In this document: piece after piece, positions 1 through 10,625 of the stretch
Position numbering within the stretch: the stretch's first letter is position 1
Layout of the letters: each line of letters begins with the position of its first letter
Origin: Legionella maioricensis
GTDB lineage: Bacteria > Pseudomonadota > Gammaproteobacteria > Legionellales > Legionellaceae
NCBI RefSeq assembly: GCF_023618015.1
Contig: NZ_JAJKBJ010000006.1
Span: forward strand, 62,001-126,000
Length of the DNA stretch: 64,000 nucleotides
Direction of reading: 5' to 3'
Program-made: the position numbers and the translations under genes
Notes under the pieces: generated by a model
What the model was told of the DNA's origin: nothing
Databases searched by the model: none
What the model saw: only the letters and a program-made list of their open reading frames with translations

Positions 1-954
1 GCATATAGTGCAGGGATGTTCCATCTTCTGACCCATGCCTGCTTTAAAGCATTATTATTCCTGGGAGCAGGTTCGGTTATTATTGGTATGCACCATGAGC
101 AAGACATGCGGAAAATGGGTGGGCTATGGAATAAAATGCCAATTACATACGTGACCTATGTTATTGGTAGTTTAGCTCTTTGTGCCTTTCCACCTTTTTC
201 CGGGTTCTATTCTAAAGATACCATTATTGAAGCAACCCAATTATCACAAATCCCAGGCAGCAGTTATGCTTATTTTTGTGTTACTGCCGGTGCTATGGTG
301 ACTGCCCTATATACGTTTAGATCTTTATTTATGACATTCCATGGCAAACCACGCATGGATGAGCACACCTTAAGCCACGTTCATGAGTCTCCTTGGGTGG
401 TTTGGCTTCCTTTAGTGTTATTGGCTATTCCTTCAGTTATCCTTGGCTATGTACTTTATATGCCTATCCTTTTTAATAATCCTACTTTACTTGGCTCGTC
501 ACTGTTCATACTTCCCGAGCATAATGTTTTAGCAGAACTTGCCCATGAGGTAACATCGCCATTTGCAAGCATGACTCATTCCATTTATTCATTAACTTTA
601 TGGGTTACTTTAGCAGGTGCACTTATAGCATGGATTTGCTATATTGCCGTCCCGACAATTCCCGCTTATTTAGCACGTCGTTGCTCATTAATTTATAACA
701 TTTTAATCAATAAGTACGGATTTGATCGCTTTAATGATTTAGTTTTCGTAAAAGGCGTCAAAGGGATAGGCCGGATTTTTTATAATGTCGGTGATCAAAA
801 ATTAATTGACGGACTTGTAGTAAATGGTAGTGGACGTTTGGTTAGATGGTTTTCAACTAAAGGTCGTACTATACAAAGTGGCTATCTGTATCATTATGCA
901 ACAGTAATGGTATTTGGATTATTAGGTTTTCTGTGCTGGTTGATACTGGGCTAA
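1..954 (+). CDS. nuoL: NADH-quinone oxidoreductase subunit L, C-terminal part
   Basis: This is the C-terminal part of the proton-pumping antiporter-like subunit NuoL of respiratory complex I in the inner membrane. The reading frame is open from base 1 (residues AYSAG before the first Met), so the gene starts upstream of the window. The visible segment keeps the NuoL/MrpA pattern MFHLLTHACFKALLFLGAG with the conserved His and Lys residues. It then has several hydrophobic helices and the long amphipathic lateral-helix region, and ends in a final membrane helix. It lies 15 bases before nuoM in the nuo operon. The identification is firm; only the N-terminal half is missing. Confidence 0.96.
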   Translation, partial: AYSAGMFHLLTHACFKALLFLGAGSVIIGMHHEQDMRKMGGLWNKMPITYVTYVIGSLALCAFPPFSGFYSKDTIIEATQLSQIPGSSYAYFCVTAGAMVTALYTFRSLFMTFHGKPRMDEHTLSHVHESPWVVWLPLVLLAIPSVILGYVLYMPILFNNPTLLGSSLFILPEHNVLAELAHEVTSPFASMTHSIYSLTLWVTLAGALIAWICYIAVPTIPAYLARRCSLIYNILINKYGFDRFNDLVFVKGVKGIGRIFYNVGDQKLIDGLVVNGSGRLVRWFSTKGRTIQSGYLYHYATVMVFGLLGFLCWLILG

Positions 955-969
955 AGATAAGGTGAGAGT

Positions 970-2475
970 ATGCATCATTTGCTCAATTTGCTAATTTGGT
1001 TGCCAATTATAGGTGGCGTTTTCGTACTTCTGACAGGAGACGATAACAATCCTAATATTTCGCGGTATTTATCGTTATTTACTGTATTGTTATGCTTATT
1101 GCTTTGCGTGCCTTTAGTTTCAGGGTTCGATTTACAAACGTTTAGCATGCAGTTTTTGGAAGAGATTCCTTGGATGCCAGCACTGGGCATTAATTACAGC
1201 CTTGGGATAGATGGCCTATCCTTGCTGCTCATTGTCTTAAGTATCTTTACTAACCTGATCGTAATACTTGCGACTTGGGACAGTATTAGAAATAGAGTTG
1301 CTCAATATCTGGCTGCGTTTCTGATCATGCAAGGGTTATTAGTAGGCGTATTCGCTGCTATGGATGCGATCTTGTTTTATATCTTCTGGGAAGCCACATT
1401 AATCCCTATGTACCTTATTATTGGCATATGGGGATCAGAAAATCGCGTGTACGCAGCAATTAAATTTTTCCTCTACACCTTTTTAGGCTCTGTATTGATG
1501 TTGGCTAGTTTTTTATACATGGGCTACATCGCAGGATCATTTAAAATTGAAACGTTTTACGCCATTAAGTTAAGTATGACGGCGCAAACATTAATTTTTA
1601 TTGCCTTTTTCCTTGGTTTTGCAATAAAGATACCTATGTTTCCAGTACACACCTGGTTACCTGATGCTCATACAGAAGCTCCAGCAGGAGGTTCAGTTAT
1701 CCTTGCAGCGATATTGTTGAAGCTAGGAGCGTACGGATTTATTCGTTTTTCTCTTCCTATCGTGCCAGATGCTTGTAGCAAGTATGCGGCACTAATGGTT
1801 GCTTTATCACTGATCGCCGTTGTTTATATTGGTTTAGTGGCAATTATTCAAAAAGATATGAAAAGGTTGATTGCCTATTCTTCTATTTCCCATATGGGTT
1901 TTGTGACTTTAGGCTGCTTTGCCATATTTGCCATATCAAGTCAAGCAGGGTTAAGCAGTGCTGGTTTGGTGTTAGAAGGTGCTATTGTAGTTATGATCTC
2001 TCACGGCTTTGTTTCTAGTGCAATGTTTGCCGGGGTGGGATTTCTTTATGATCGCATGCATACCCGCCGCCTATCAGATTTTGGTGGGATTGTGAATACT
2101 ATGCCCATATTTGCCTCCTTCTTTATGTTGTTTGCTATGGCCAATGCGGGCTTACCTGGTACTTCGGGATTTGTTGGCGAATTTATGGTGATATTGGGAA
2201 GCATCAAAGCTGGCTTTTGGATAGCCTTCTGGGCAGCAACCACGTTAATTACTGGCGCAGCTTATACGCTATGGATGTACAAGCGCGTTATATTCGGGCC
2301 TGTTGCCAATGATAAAGTGGCTGAATTAAAAGATATATCGGGTTTTGAGTTAAGCGCTTACGTGTTACTTGCCTTGATGGTCATCGCTATGGGGGTTTTT
2401 CCAAAACCGATGCTTGAATATGTTCATCAAACAGTAAGTCATACATTAGCATTAGCTGATAAATCAAAATTGTAA
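970..2475 (+). CDS. nuoM: NADH-quinone oxidoreductase subunit M
   Basis: This is the second antiporter-like proton-pumping subunit of complex I, a multi-helix inner-membrane protein. At 501 residues it has the usual family length. It carries the conserved helix-5 glutamate in [11 protein letters not shown] near residue 140 and the signature [16 protein letters not shown] near residues 227-242. The key lysine and histidine of the later channel lie in the [18 protein letters not shown] stretch. The start follows a GGTGAG ribosome-binding site. It sits between nuoL and nuoN with gaps of 15 and 19 bases, so co-transcription is expected. Confidence 0.97.
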   Translation: MHHLLNLLIWLPIIGGVFVLLTGDDNNPNISRYLSLFTVLLCLLLCVPLVSGFDLQTFSMQFLEEIPWMPALGINYSLGIDGLSLLLIVLSIFTNLIVILATWDSIRNRVAQYLAAFLIMQGLLVGVFAAMDAILFYIFWEATLIPMYLIIGIWGSENRVYAAIKFFLYTFLGSVLMLASFLYMGYIAGSFKIETFYAIKLSMTAQTLIFIAFFLGFAIKIPMFPVHTWLPDAHTEAPAGGSVILAAILLKLGAYGFIRFSLPIVPDACSKYAALMVALSLIAVVYIGLVAIIQKDMKRLIAYSSISHMGFVTLGCFAIFAISSQAGLSSAGLVLEGAIVVMISHGFVSSAMFAGVGFLYDRMHTRRLSDFGGIVNTMPIFASFFMLFAMANAGLPGTSGFVGEFMVILGSIKAGFWIAFWAATTLITGAAYTLWMYKRVIFGPVANDKVAELKDISGFELSAYVLLALMVIAMGVFPKPMLEYVHQTVSHTLALADKSKL

Positions 2476-2494
2476 CATAGCAAGGTTAATCAAT

Positions 2495-3937
2495 ATGATC
2501 GCATTACTTGAAAATATACATTTAGCACTTCCTGAAATGATTGTGCTTGCCACCGCATGCCTTGCATTGCTCACGGATTTATTTTTTCGTCACAAATATA
2601 AATCCATCTCATTTTTTATAGCTTGCACCGGTTTGATTTTAGCAGCGTGTGTAAGTTACTTATATATAGGTAGTTTTAAAGTCATTATCTTTAATGGTTT
2701 ATTTATTAGTGATGATGTAGCGCATGTGATGAAGTTCTTTGTATATATTACGGTTGTGCTTAGTTTTATCTATTCCCGTAATTATATAGACGAGCGTCAA
2801 ATGCCGGGCGGCGACTATTATGTTCTTGGCCTTTTTTCTACTCTTGGTATGATGATTCTTATCTCAGCTCACTCATTACTAACTGTCTATTTAGGTTTAG
2901 AATTAATGTCATTGCCTTTATACGCCATGACGGCAATTAGACGCACTGACAGCGATGCGTCAGAAGCGGCAATGAAGTATTTTGTCATGGGGGCAATCGC
3001 TTCAGGTATGCTTTTGTATGGCATGTCTTTGATATACGGTGCGACTGGTAAATTAGATCTCTTAGACATTGCGAATGCCATTGCTGCTAACTGGCAACAA
3101 CAAAACTTACTACTCTCTTTTGCCGTTGTATTTATTCTCGCTGGAGTAGGGTTTAAATTGGCTGCTGTACCTTTCCATATGTGGGCCCCTGATGTTTATC
3201 AAGGAGCACCAAACTCAGTAACCCTATTTCTTAGTACTGCCCCGAAGATTGCAGCTTTGGCAATGGCATTTAGACTGTTCACCATAGGTTTAATAGACAT
3301 TACGGCACAATGGCAGCAAATCATCATCGTGATGGCTTTGCTCTCTGCGGGTATAGGTAATTTGCTTGCTGTGGTACAAACCCGAATTAAGCGCTTATTT
3401 GCTTATTCTGCGATCTCACATATGGGTTATGCTTTATTTGGAATTTTGGCAGCGACCCCGGCAGGATATTCGGCAGCCTTATATTATATAGTGGTTTATT
3501 CATTAATGTCTGCAGCTGCATTTGGACTGGTAGTTTTAATGTCGAATCAAGGTATGGAAATTGACAGTGTGGATGATTTGAAAGGACTCAATAAGAGAAG
3601 TCCCTGGCTCGCTTTTATGATGCTTCTTGTGATGTTTTCCATGGCCGGTGTTCCACCAACAGTTGGTTTTTTTGCTAAATTGCTGGTGCTTAAAGCGGTG
3701 GTAGATGTTCATTTGACCTGGATTGCAATTTGGGGATTATTATTTACGGTAATAGGTGCGTACTATTATTTACGAATAGTTAAAATAATGTATTTCGATC
3801 AACCTATTCATTCTGAACCCGTTGTGATTAGCAAAGGTAATAATTTGTTCTATTCACTCAATTGTCTCTCATTACTGTACTTAGGAATTTTTCCAGGAGC
3901 TTTAATTGCCACTTGCATTAATGCATTTGTTAATTAA
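2495..3937 (+). CDS. nuoN: NADH-quinone oxidoreductase subunit N
   Basis: This is the third antiporter-like membrane subunit of complex I and the last gene of the nuo operon. At 480 residues it has normal length. The NuoN pattern [14 protein letters not shown] is present near residues 226-239, and the channel lysine segment [16 protein letters not shown] follows. About fourteen hydrophobic segments are visible. No strong terminator was seen in the 65 bases before the initiator tRNA, which has its own promoter. Confidence 0.97.
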   Translation: MIALLENIHLALPEMIVLATACLALLTDLFFRHKYKSISFFIACTGLILAACVSYLYIGSFKVIIFNGLFISDDVAHVMKFFVYITVVLSFIYSRNYIDERQMPGGDYYVLGLFSTLGMMILISAHSLLTVYLGLELMSLPLYAMTAIRRTDSDASEAAMKYFVMGAIASGMLLYGMSLIYGATGKLDLLDIANAIAANWQQQNLLLSFAVVFILAGVGFKLAAVPFHMWAPDVYQGAPNSVTLFLSTAPKIAALAMAFRLFTIGLIDITAQWQQIIIVMALLSAGIGNLLAVVQTRIKRLFAYSAISHMGYALFGILAATPAGYSAALYYIVVYSLMSAAAFGLVVLMSNQGMEIDSVDDLKGLNKRSPWLAFMMLLVMFSMAGVPPTVGFFAKLLVLKAVVDVHLTWIAIWGLLFTVIGAYYYLRIVKIMYFDQPIHSEPVVISKGNNLFYSLNCLSLLYLGIFPGALIATCINAFVN

Positions 3938-3960
3938 TTCAGAAACTTTGTTAAAAGTGC

Positions 3961-3989
3961 TTGCTAAGAGAGATAAGTACCAGTATACT
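3961..3989 (+). promoter_or_regulatory. Sigma-70 promoter for initiator tRNA
   Basis: The -35 box TTGCTA (3961-3966) and the -10 box TATACT (3984-3989) are separated by 17 bases, close to the vegetative consensus. The expected start point is about 7 bases downstream, just ahead of the tRNA at 4003. It probably drives the tRNA and, by readthrough, the rimP-nusA-infB operon. Confidence 0.75.
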
Positions 3990-4002
3990 TTCTCACAGTT
4001 GA

Positions 4003-4079
<77 letters not shown>

Positions 4080-4088
4080 CTTTATTAG

Positions 4089-4110
4089 AACCCCATTTTT
4101 GGGGTTTTTT
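4089..4110 (+). terminator. Rho-independent terminator after tRNA-fMet
   Basis: The hairpin AACCCC-ATTTTT-GGGG is followed directly by a run of six T. It ends the tRNA transcript or attenuates readthrough into rimP. Confidence 0.8.
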
Positions 4111-4157
4111 ATTATGTTTAATAGGGTATTGTGCTAATCTAAGTCAGTTAACAGACT

Positions 4158-4179
4158 TGGGCGTGTGCGCCCTTTTTTT
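4158..4179 (+). terminator. Second terminator or attenuator before rimP
   Basis: The stem GGGCG with loop TGTG and CGCCC is followed by seven T. It lies between the tRNA terminator and the rimP start at 4196. Two hairpin-plus-T units in series before rimP suggest regulated readthrough into the nusA operon, as known for the enterobacterial metY-rimP-nusA leader. This is inference from structure. Confidence 0.6.
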
Positions 4180-4195
4180 GTTTGTTACTATTATT

Positions 4196-4639
4196 ATGAT
4201 GCAAGATGAATTAGCACAATTACTATCTCCCACTATTAGTAATATGGGATATGAACTCTGGGGGTGTGAATACCTTTCTCAGGGTAAGCACTCGTTATTA
4301 CGAATCTATATAGATAAACCTGATGGAATTGGGATTGAAGATTGTCAAGCGGTTAGCCATGCAGTCAGTGCTTTACTTGATGTTGAAGATCCAATTCCAG
4401 GGAATTATAGTTTAGAAATATCATCTCCAGGTATTCCCAGGCCCTTGTTTAGCTATTTGCAGTATCAACGTTATGTAGGGCATGTCGTTCAGGCGAAAAC
4501 TTTTAAGCCGGTAAATGGTAAACGTAAATTGTCAGGTATTATTGTCTCAGCAACGGAGAGTGCAGTAGTACTGGATATAAATAATGAACATCAAGAACTA
4601 CTTTTTTCAAATATTGTGAAAGCAAATTTGACAGTCTAG
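4196..4639 (+). CDS. rimP: Ribosome maturation factor RimP
   Basis: RimP is a cytoplasmic assembly factor for the 30S subunit. The ATG at 4196 gives 147 residues, close to the usual 150. An in-frame TTG at 4157 would place the start inside the upstream terminator hairpin and was rejected; an adjacent ATG at 4199 is equally possible. Family features visible are WGCEYL, the segment [16 protein letters not shown], and [12 protein letters not shown]. It is followed by nusA after 11 bases, the standard rimP-nusA-infB order. Confidence 0.95.
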   Translation: MMQDELAQLLSPTISNMGYELWGCEYLSQGKHSLLRIYIDKPDGIGIEDCQAVSHAVSALLDVEDPIPGNYSLEISSPGIPRPLFSYLQYQRYVGHVVQAKTFKPVNGKRKLSGIIVSATESAVVLDINNEHQELLFSNIVKANLTV

Positions 4640-4650
4640 AGAGGCGAACA

Positions 4651-6129
4651 ATGAGCAAAGAATTGTTATTAGTTGCTGAGGCGTTATCAAACGAAAGAGG
4701 CGTTAGTAAAGAAGTTATTATACTCGCCATTCAGGCCGCATTGGAGTCTGCAACACGGAAGATCTTTGGATTAGATATAGGTGTACGGATCAAGCTTGAC
4801 CCTCGTACCGGTGAGTATGAGACGTTTAGATACTGGGATGTAGTAAATGAAGATGAACTGGAAGATCCAGAGTGTCAATTGACTTTAGAACAAGCTAAAG
4901 AGCGTAACCCATCAGTTACTATTGGTGGTCGAATTGAAGAGTTAATTCCTTCTATCGAATTTGGCAGAATTGAAGCGCAAACTGCTCGTCAAGTCATTAT
5001 GCAAAAAGTTAGAGAAGCTGAGCGTGAATTAGTTATTGATCAGTTCCGTAATAAGTTAGGTCAATTAGTTTATGGAACAGTTAAAAAAGTAACTCGAGAT
5101 AATATTATTATTGATTTGGGTGGAAAAGCTGAAGCATTTTTACCCCGTGCTGAAATGTTGCCTCATGAAATGTTTAGACCTAATGACAGGGTTCGTGCTT
5201 ACTTATATGAAATTTCTCCTCAAGCTCGCGGCCCACAACTCTTTGTCAGTCGTACAAGAAATGAGATGTTAATTGAATTATTCCGCATTGAAGTCCCAGA
5301 AATTGGCGAGAATATTATTGATGTGAAAGCGGCAGCACGCGATCCAGGTAATAGAGCTAAAATTGCAGTAAAAACTAATGATGGTCGTATCGATCCTATT
5401 GGTGCCTGTGTGGGAATGCGTGGTGCACGGGTGCAGGCAGTTTCAAGCGAGCTTGGCGGCGAACGTGTTGATATTATTTTATGGGATGACAATCCTGCTC
5501 AGCTGGTAATTAATGCTATGGCACCAGCTGATATATCATCTATAGTTGTCGATGAAGACAGTCACACCATGGATCTGGCTGTGGAAAAAGATCAGCTATC
5601 TCAGGCCATTGGTCGCAATGGACAAAACGTGCGCTTAGCCAGCCAGCTAACCGGTTGGACTCTGAACGTGATGACTGTTGAGGAGTTTGAAAATAAAAAT
5701 CAAGAAGAGTCTGGCAAAATAGTGAAACTATTTACTTCTGCACTCGAAATTGATGAAGAAATTGCAACATTGCTTGTAGCGCATGGATTTTCTACTCTTG
5801 AAGAAGTGGCATATGTGCCTAAAGAAGAACTGCTTGCTATAGAAGAGTTTGATGATGAAATTGTTGAAGAACTAAGAAACAGAGCGAATGACACTTTACT
5901 AACGATGGCTCTTACATCGGGTAAGGGATTATCTGGCTCTCCAGATGATTCACTTCTAAATATGGAAGGAATGAGCGACGACTTGGCTAATAAATTAGCC
6001 AGTAAAGGCATTACTTCTATGGAAGAATTGGCAGAACAATCTGTAGATGAATTATTAGAAATTGAAGGCATGACCGAAGAAAAGGCCGGTGCTTTAATTA
6101 TGAAAGCAAGAGAACCATGGTTCATATAA
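4651..6129 (+). CDS. nusA: Transcription termination/antitermination factor NusA
   Basis: NusA binds RNA polymerase and nascent RNA and controls pausing, termination and antitermination. The 492 residues show the N-terminal RNA polymerase-binding domain, then an S1 domain (about 135-200), and two KH domains containing [15 protein letters not shown] and [15 protein letters not shown]. Two helix-hairpin-helix acidic repeats follow in the last 130 residues ([16 protein letters not shown] and [16 protein letters not shown]). This is the full-length gammaproteobacterial form. The start follows GAGAGGCG. It is in an operon with rimP and infB. Confidence 0.97.
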   Translation: MSKELLLVAEALSNERGVSKEVIILAIQAALESATRKIFGLDIGVRIKLDPRTGEYETFRYWDVVNEDELEDPECQLTLEQAKERNPSVTIGGRIEELIPSIEFGRIEAQTARQVIMQKVREAERELVIDQFRNKLGQLVYGTVKKVTRDNIIIDLGGKAEAFLPRAEMLPHEMFRPNDRVRAYLYEISPQARGPQLFVSRTRNEMLIELFRIEVPEIGENIIDVKAAARDPGNRAKIAVKTNDGRIDPIGACVGMRGARVQAVSSELGGERVDIILWDDNPAQLVINAMAPADISSIVVDEDSHTMDLAVEKDQLSQAIGRNGQNVRLASQLTGWTLNVMTVEEFENKNQEESGKIVKLFTSALEIDEEIATLLVAHGFSTLEEVAYVPKEELLAIEEFDDEIVEELRNRANDTLLTMALTSGKGLSGSPDDSLLNMEGMSDDLANKLASKGITSMEELAEQSVDELLEIEGMTEEKAGALIMKAREPWFI

Positions 6130-6223
6130 AATCTTGGTTTTTGATAATATACACACCAATGTGGTGCTTGTAGTACTAGAATATATGCAGTTTTATAAAA
6201 AATTGCTGAAAGGGGATTAAAAT

Positions 6224-8815
6224 ATGGCGGATGTGACGGTTAAACAATTAGCTCAAGTCGTTGGTATCCCGGTTGAACGCTTATTGAACCAGTTACAGGA
6301 AGCAGGGTTGTCTTTCACTGATGATCAACAGACAGTGAATGAAGATCAAAAGCGGATTTTACTCAGCCATTTAAAGGGTAGTTCCGCACGCGATACTACC
6401 GATGCACCTGAAAGAATAACCTTAAGACGTAAAGTATCACAGGTTACTGTTGGTCATGATGTTCACAGCGGAAAGACAGTTAATATTGAGGTGCGCAAGA
6501 AAAAGACCTTTGTTAAACGCAGTACTATCGTAGAACAACCCGAGGTCAAAGAAGTTGCTCCTGAGGTAGAAGAAATTGTAGCTGATGAACAACAAATTGG
6601 AGCTAATGCTATTGCTGAAGCTTCTCCTGCTGAAGAGATAGAGAATATTACTCAGGTTGAAACCTCCGCAGAGGAAGAAAAAGCTGAAGTAGCAGAGCAT
6701 CCTCTACCTGAAGAGGAACCGGCTGAGCCATTAGCAGTATTTACTGAACAGGCACTAGAGGACCTTACTGTACCTGAAGTGGCTCCTGTGGCTGCAGAAA
6801 AAGAAGAAGCTAAGTCTTCTGAAAAACCTGGTAAAAAGAAACATGCTGAGCCGACTAACTCCGATTCTGAGTCGGCTGAATTTAAGAAAGTTAAGAAAAA
6901 GCCTAAGTATCAATCTTTTGAACGTGAAGAAGACGAACAAGAGGGGCATCGTCGTGGTGGACGTAGTAAATTCAAAAAGAGAAAAGGTTCAGAAAAGTCA
7001 GATAAGTACAGAGAGGCGGAAGAATCTTTAACGCATGGTTTTGCCTTACCCACTACGCCCATGATTAGAGAAGTTCTGGTACCTGAGACAATTACAGTTG
7101 CTGAACTTGCAAAACGTATGTCAGTAAAAGCAGCCGAAGTAATCAAAGTAATGATGACTTTAGGAGCTATGGCAACGATAAATCAGGTAATTGATCAGGA
7201 AACAGCCTTAATCGTTGTTGAAGAAATGGGGCACAAAGCAGTTGTTATAAAAGAAGATGCTATTGAGGTTGGTTTAGGTGAGTCAATTTCTAAAGGAAGT
7301 CATACCGAGTCTCGTGCACCTGTCGTAACGATAATGGGGCATGTTGACCACGGTAAAACTTCTTTATTGGATTATATTCGTCGTACTAAAGTTGCTGCAG
7401 GCGAAGCCGGTGGAATTACTCAACATATAGGTGCTTATCATGTGAGTACTCCAAAAGGCGATGTTACTTTCCTTGATACCCCTGGACATGCCGCATTTAC
7501 TGCAATGAGAGCACGTGGCGCGCAGGCAACTGATATTGTTATCTTGATAGTCGCTGCCGATGATGGTGTGAAACCACAAACAATTGAAGCAATTCAACAT
7601 GCTAAAGCAGCAAAGGTACCTATTATCGTTGCAATTAATAAAATGGATAAGCCCGATGCTGATCCGGAAAGAGTAATGAATGAATTATCTACTCATGAAG
7701 TGATTCCTGAAGCTTGGGGTGGCGACACCATGTTTGTTAATATCTCGGCAAAATCGGGTATGGGTATTGATGATCTTCTTGATTCCGTTTTATTACAATC
7801 AGAAGTATTGGAGTTAACCGCATTAACAGATGGCGCTGCGAAGGGCGTTGTGATTGAGTCTAGACTTGATAAAGGACGTGGTCCTGTTGCTACTGTGTTG
7901 GTGCAAAGTGGAACCTTGCACAAAGGCGATATTTTATTAGCTGGCTTCCAATATGGTCGTGTCCGCGCGCTGGTAGGGGATAATGGTGATTTAGTGGATA
8001 GTGCCGGACCCTCTATTCCTGTAGAGGTCCTTGGTTTATCTGCCATTCCTCATGCAGGAGATGAAGCGGTTGTTGTTCCTGATGAGAAGAAAGCTAGAGA
8101 AGTTGCATTATTCCGCCAAGGCAAATTCCGCGATGTTAAATTAGCACGACGCCAAAAATCTTCTATAGAAGGCATCATGGAAAACATGACGGCGGCTGAG
8201 TCGAAAGTGCTGAATATAGTATTAAAAGCGGATGTTCAGGGTTCATTGGAAGCAATTTCTGATGCATTAGTGAAATTATCCAACGATGAAGTAAAAGTTG
8301 AAGTGATTTCCAATGGTGTAGGTGGAATTACCGAATCTGATGTTCACTTGGCTATAGCATCGAATGCAATTTTAATTGGTTTCAACGTTAGAGCTGATGG
8401 TGGTGCGAAACGTTTAGCCGAACAAGAGTCGGTATCATTGCACTATTACAGCGTTATATATGACATTGTGGATCAAATTAAAGGGGCTTTAACTGGTATG
8501 CTTGCTCCTCAATTTAAAGAGCAAATTATTGGTATTGCAGAGGTTCGTGATGTGTTCAAGTCACCAAAAATCGGTTCTATTGCTGGTTGTATGGTAATTG
8601 AAGGCTCAATTAAACGTAATAATCCCATACGTGTATTGCGTTCTAACGTAGTAATTTACGAAGGTACTTTAGAATCTTTACGACGATTTAAAGACGATGT
8701 TATTGAAGTGCGTCAAGGTTTTGAATGTGGTATTGGGGTCAAAAACTATAACGATGTAAAACCTGGTGATTTGATAGAAGTATATGAAACAGTTGAAATT
8801 AAGCGTGATTTATAA
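6224..8815 (+). CDS. infB: Translation initiation factor IF-2
   Basis: IF-2 is a GTPase that brings fMet-tRNA to the 30S subunit and promotes subunit joining. At 863 residues it has the usual length. An N-terminal IF2_N segment (1-50) is followed by a long charged, Glu/Lys-rich low-complexity region (about 90-270). A second IF2_N module comes next. The G domain has GHVDHGKT at 372-379, DTPGHAAF, and NKMDKPDAD near 472. Domains II, III and C2 end the protein. A 94-base gap separates it from nusA and 2 bases separate it from rbfA. Confidence 0.98.
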   Translation: MADVTVKQLAQVVGIPVERLLNQLQEAGLSFTDDQQTVNEDQKRILLSHLKGSSARDTTDAPERITLRRKVSQVTVGHDVHSGKTVNIEVRKKKTFVKRSTIVEQPEVKEVAPEVEEIVADEQQIGANAIAEASPAEEIENITQVETSAEEEKAEVAEHPLPEEEPAEPLAVFTEQALEDLTVPEVAPVAAEKEEAKSSEKPGKKKHAEPTNSDSESAEFKKVKKKPKYQSFEREEDEQEGHRRGGRSKFKKRKGSEKSDKYREAEESLTHGFALPTTPMIREVLVPETITVAELAKRMSVKAAEVIKVMMTLGAMATINQVIDQETALIVVEEMGHKAVVIKEDAIEVGLGESISKGSHTESRAPVVTIMGHVDHGKTSLLDYIRRTKVAAGEAGGITQHIGAYHVSTPKGDVTFLDTPGHAAFTAMRARGAQATDIVILIVAADDGVKPQTIEAIQHAKAAKVPIIVAINKMDKPDADPERVMNELSTHEVIPEAWGGDTMFVNISAKSGMGIDDLLDSVLLQSEVLELTALTDGAAKGVVIESRLDKGRGPVATVLVQSGTLHKGDILLAGFQYGRVRALVGDNGDLVDSAGPSIPVEVLGLSAIPHAGDEAVVVPDEKKAREVALFRQGKFRDVKLARRQKSSIEGIMENMTAAESKVLNIVLKADVQGSLEAISDALVKLSNDEVKVEVISNGVGGITESDVHLAIASNAILIGFNVRADGGAKRLAEQESVSLHYYSVIYDIVDQIKGALTGMLAPQFKEQIIGIAEVRDVFKSPKIGSIAGCMVIEGSIKRNNPIRVLRSNVVIYEGTLESLRRFKDDVIEVRQGFECGIGVKNYNDVKPGDLIEVYETVEIKRDL

Positions 8816-8817
8816 AG

Positions 8818-9189
8818 ATGAGTAATAATTTTAAACGAACTGATAGAATTGCTGAGATGATCCAACGAAAATTGGCTCAGATTATTCCACAGGAAGTAAA
8901 AGATCCACGCTTAAAAGGATTCGTCACTATTTCAGCAGTTAAAGTGGCTGCTGATTTAGGGCATGCAAAAGTGTATTTTACTGTACTTGATGAAGATAAA
9001 AAGTTAGCTGCAAATATCTTAAATGCAGCGGCAAGCTATTTGCGAACCGCTTTAGCACGTAGCATCACTTTACGCACCGTTCCCCAATTGCATTTTATTT
9101 ATGATGAATCAATAGAATATGGCGAACGTTTAAGTCGTTTAATTGATGAGGTAAATCCTCCAACTCCTGATGATAATGAAAGCAACTGA
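8818..9189 (+). CDS. rbfA: Ribosome-binding factor A
   Basis: RbfA is a cold-shock 30S maturation factor with a KH-like fold. The 123 residues begin with [17 protein letters not shown] and contain the family pattern [19 protein letters not shown]. They close with [18 protein letters not shown]. It starts 2 bases after the infB stop and overlaps the truB start, so translational coupling is likely. Confidence 0.96.
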   Translation: MSNNFKRTDRIAEMIQRKLAQIIPQEVKDPRLKGFVTISAVKVAADLGHAKVYFTVLDEDKKLAANILNAAASYLRTALARSITLRTVPQLHFIYDESIEYGERLSRLIDEVNPPTPDDNESN

Positions 9190-10087
9190 AATAAAATCAT
9201 CAATAGACGGAATTTTATTATTAAATAAGCCTGAAGGAATCTCATCAAATGTTGCTTTGCAAAAAGCCAAACGATTGTTTGGAGCTAAAAAAGCAGGCCA
9301 TACAGGTAGCTTAGATCCCTTAGCTACCGGGATGTTGCCTGTTTGCTTTGGTGAAGCGACCAAGATTTGTCAGTATTTGCTTGATGCTGATAAGTGTTAC
9401 GAAACCACTGGTTTATTAGGTGTAAAAACTAATACATCAGATGCTACAGGTGAAGTTATTGCCCAAGTAGACGATTTTTGTATTACAGAAGTACAGTTAA
9501 ACGAGATCTTAAGGCATTATAAGGGGCATATAAAACAGGTTCCTTCGATGTTTTCAGCGTTGAAACATAAAGGAACTCCTTTATATCGCTTTGCAAGAGA
9601 AGGTATTGAGATAGAGCGACAAGCAAGGGATGTCTTGATCAGTCAATTGCAATTGGACAATTTTGATGGAAAGCAATTTTCATTAACAGTAACCTGTAGT
9701 AAAGGTACTTACATCCGTAATTTAGTTGAAGATATTGGTGATGATCTGCAGGTTGGTGCTCATGTGACACGGTTACATAGGCTTTATACATCAGGATTTC
9801 AGCAAATGCCTATGTATACGCTCGATCAATTAGAAAAAATGTCTTTAAGCCAAAAACTTGATTGCTTGATCCCAATGGACAAAGCAGTGGAGTATTTTGC
9901 AAAGATTATCTTATCAGAAGATGAGGTATTTACTATTCGTCAAGGCAGAGTAATTGCCAGAAAGATGAATGTTGAAGTAACAGATTGTGTTCGTCTCTAT
10001 AATGAGCAGGCACAGTTTATTGGATTAGGTGAGCGACAAACCAATGGAGATATAAGAGCAAAACGATTACTTGCATTCCGGGATTGA
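9170..10087 (+). CDS. truB: tRNA pseudouridine(55) synthase TruB
   Basis: TruB makes pseudouridine 55 in the T loop of most tRNAs. The 305 residues contain [16 protein letters not shown], the catalytic-aspartate motif [14 protein letters not shown] (the Asp in SLDP) and the RNA-binding motif [17 protein letters not shown]-terminal PUA-like segment follows. The start may be ATG 9170 or the in-frame ATG at 9176; both overlap the end of rbfA. A short 5-bp hairpin (10078-10093) spans the stop codon but lacks a T run. Confidence 0.96.
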   Translation: MIMKATEIKSSIDGILLLNKPEGISSNVALQKAKRLFGAKKAGHTGSLDPLATGMLPVCFGEATKICQYLLDADKCYETTGLLGVKTNTSDATGEVIAQVDDFCITEVQLNEILRHYKGHIKQVPSMFSALKHKGTPLYRFAREGIEIERQARDVLISQLQLDNFDGKQFSLTVTCSKGTYIRNLVEDIGDDLQVGAHVTRLHRLYTSGFQQMPMYTLDQLEKMSLSQKLDCLIPMDKAVEYFAKIILSEDEVFTIRQGRVIARKMNVEVTDCVRLYNEQAQFIGLGERQTNGDIRAKRLLAFRD

Positions 10088-10161
10088 ACCCGGATTATTA
10101 CTTAATTTGATGCCTATTGGGAATAAAGATGAAATTTTTTGCACAAATTAATTTACAGCAC

Positions 10162-10190
10162 TTGTATCGTTTTGTATGCCTTGGTAGAAT
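10162..10190 (+). promoter_or_regulatory. Sigma-70 promoter for rpsO
   Basis: The -35 box TTGTAT (10162-10167) and the -10 box TAGAAT (10185-10190) have a 17-base spacer. They lie about 45 bases before the rpsO start and separate rpsO from the truB operon. Confidence 0.7.
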
Positions 10191-10234
10191 GTCCCCCTTT
10201 AAATGAATACTTAGCTTAGTTCCAGGAGTGTATA

Positions 10235-10510
10235 ATGTCGCTAAATAGCGCGGAAAAAGCAGAAATTGTTAATGAATACAAACGTGCCGATAAAGATACT
10301 GGCTCGCCCGAAGTTCAAGTTTCTTTAATTACTGGCCGAATCAAATATTTGACTGACCATTTTAAAGAACATAAAAAAGATTTTCATTCCAGACGTGGTT
10401 TACAAAGCCTGGTTAATAAACGTCGTAAGTTATTAAAATATTTGAAGCGCAATGATCAATCTCGCTATCAAACATTAATTCAAAGTTTGGGATTGAGAGA
10501 TTCTTATTGA
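10235..10510 (+). CDS. rpsO: 30S ribosomal protein S15
   Basis: This is the primary-binding small-subunit protein S15, which contacts the 16S rRNA central domain. The 91 residues contain the conserved [16 protein letters not shown], the segment [15 protein letters not shown] and [17 protein letters not shown]. The start has the ribosome-binding site CCAGGAG. It has its own promoter upstream and a strong terminator before pnp. The rpsO-pnp pairing is the classic gammaproteobacterial arrangement. Confidence 0.98.
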   Translation: MSLNSAEKAEIVNEYKRADKDTGSPEVQVSLITGRIKYLTDHFKEHKKDFHSRRGLQSLVNKRRKLLKYLKRNDQSRYQTLIQSLGLRDSY

Positions 10511-10570
10511 TTGTTGAGGTTATGGTCTCTATAGAGACGAATCAAACACATACAGTCGTTTAAATAAAAA

Positions 10571-10598
10571 GGCGCAGTTTTCTGCGCCTTTTTTTTCG
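10571..10598 (+). terminator. Rho-independent terminator between rpsO and pnp
   Basis: The stem GGCGCAG, loop TTTT and CTGCGCC are followed by eight T. It lies 60 bases after the rpsO stop and just before pnp, so pnp expression depends on readthrough or on its own start. Confidence 0.88.
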
Positions 10599-10625
10599 TT
10601 ATAATTACTTGATGGGGAACATTAC

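Noticed and set aside
4157..4195. Upstream TTG start for rimP
   Set aside because: It would begin inside the terminator hairpin at 4158-4179 and add hydrophobic residues absent from RimP proteins.
5700..6125. 141-codon antisense frame within nusA
   Set aside because: It is a Ser-rich shadow of the acidic C-terminal nusA repeats, with no ribosome-binding site and no family match.
10078..10093. Hairpin over the truB stop as a terminator
   Set aside because: It has only 5 paired bases and no T run, so I did not list it as a terminator.
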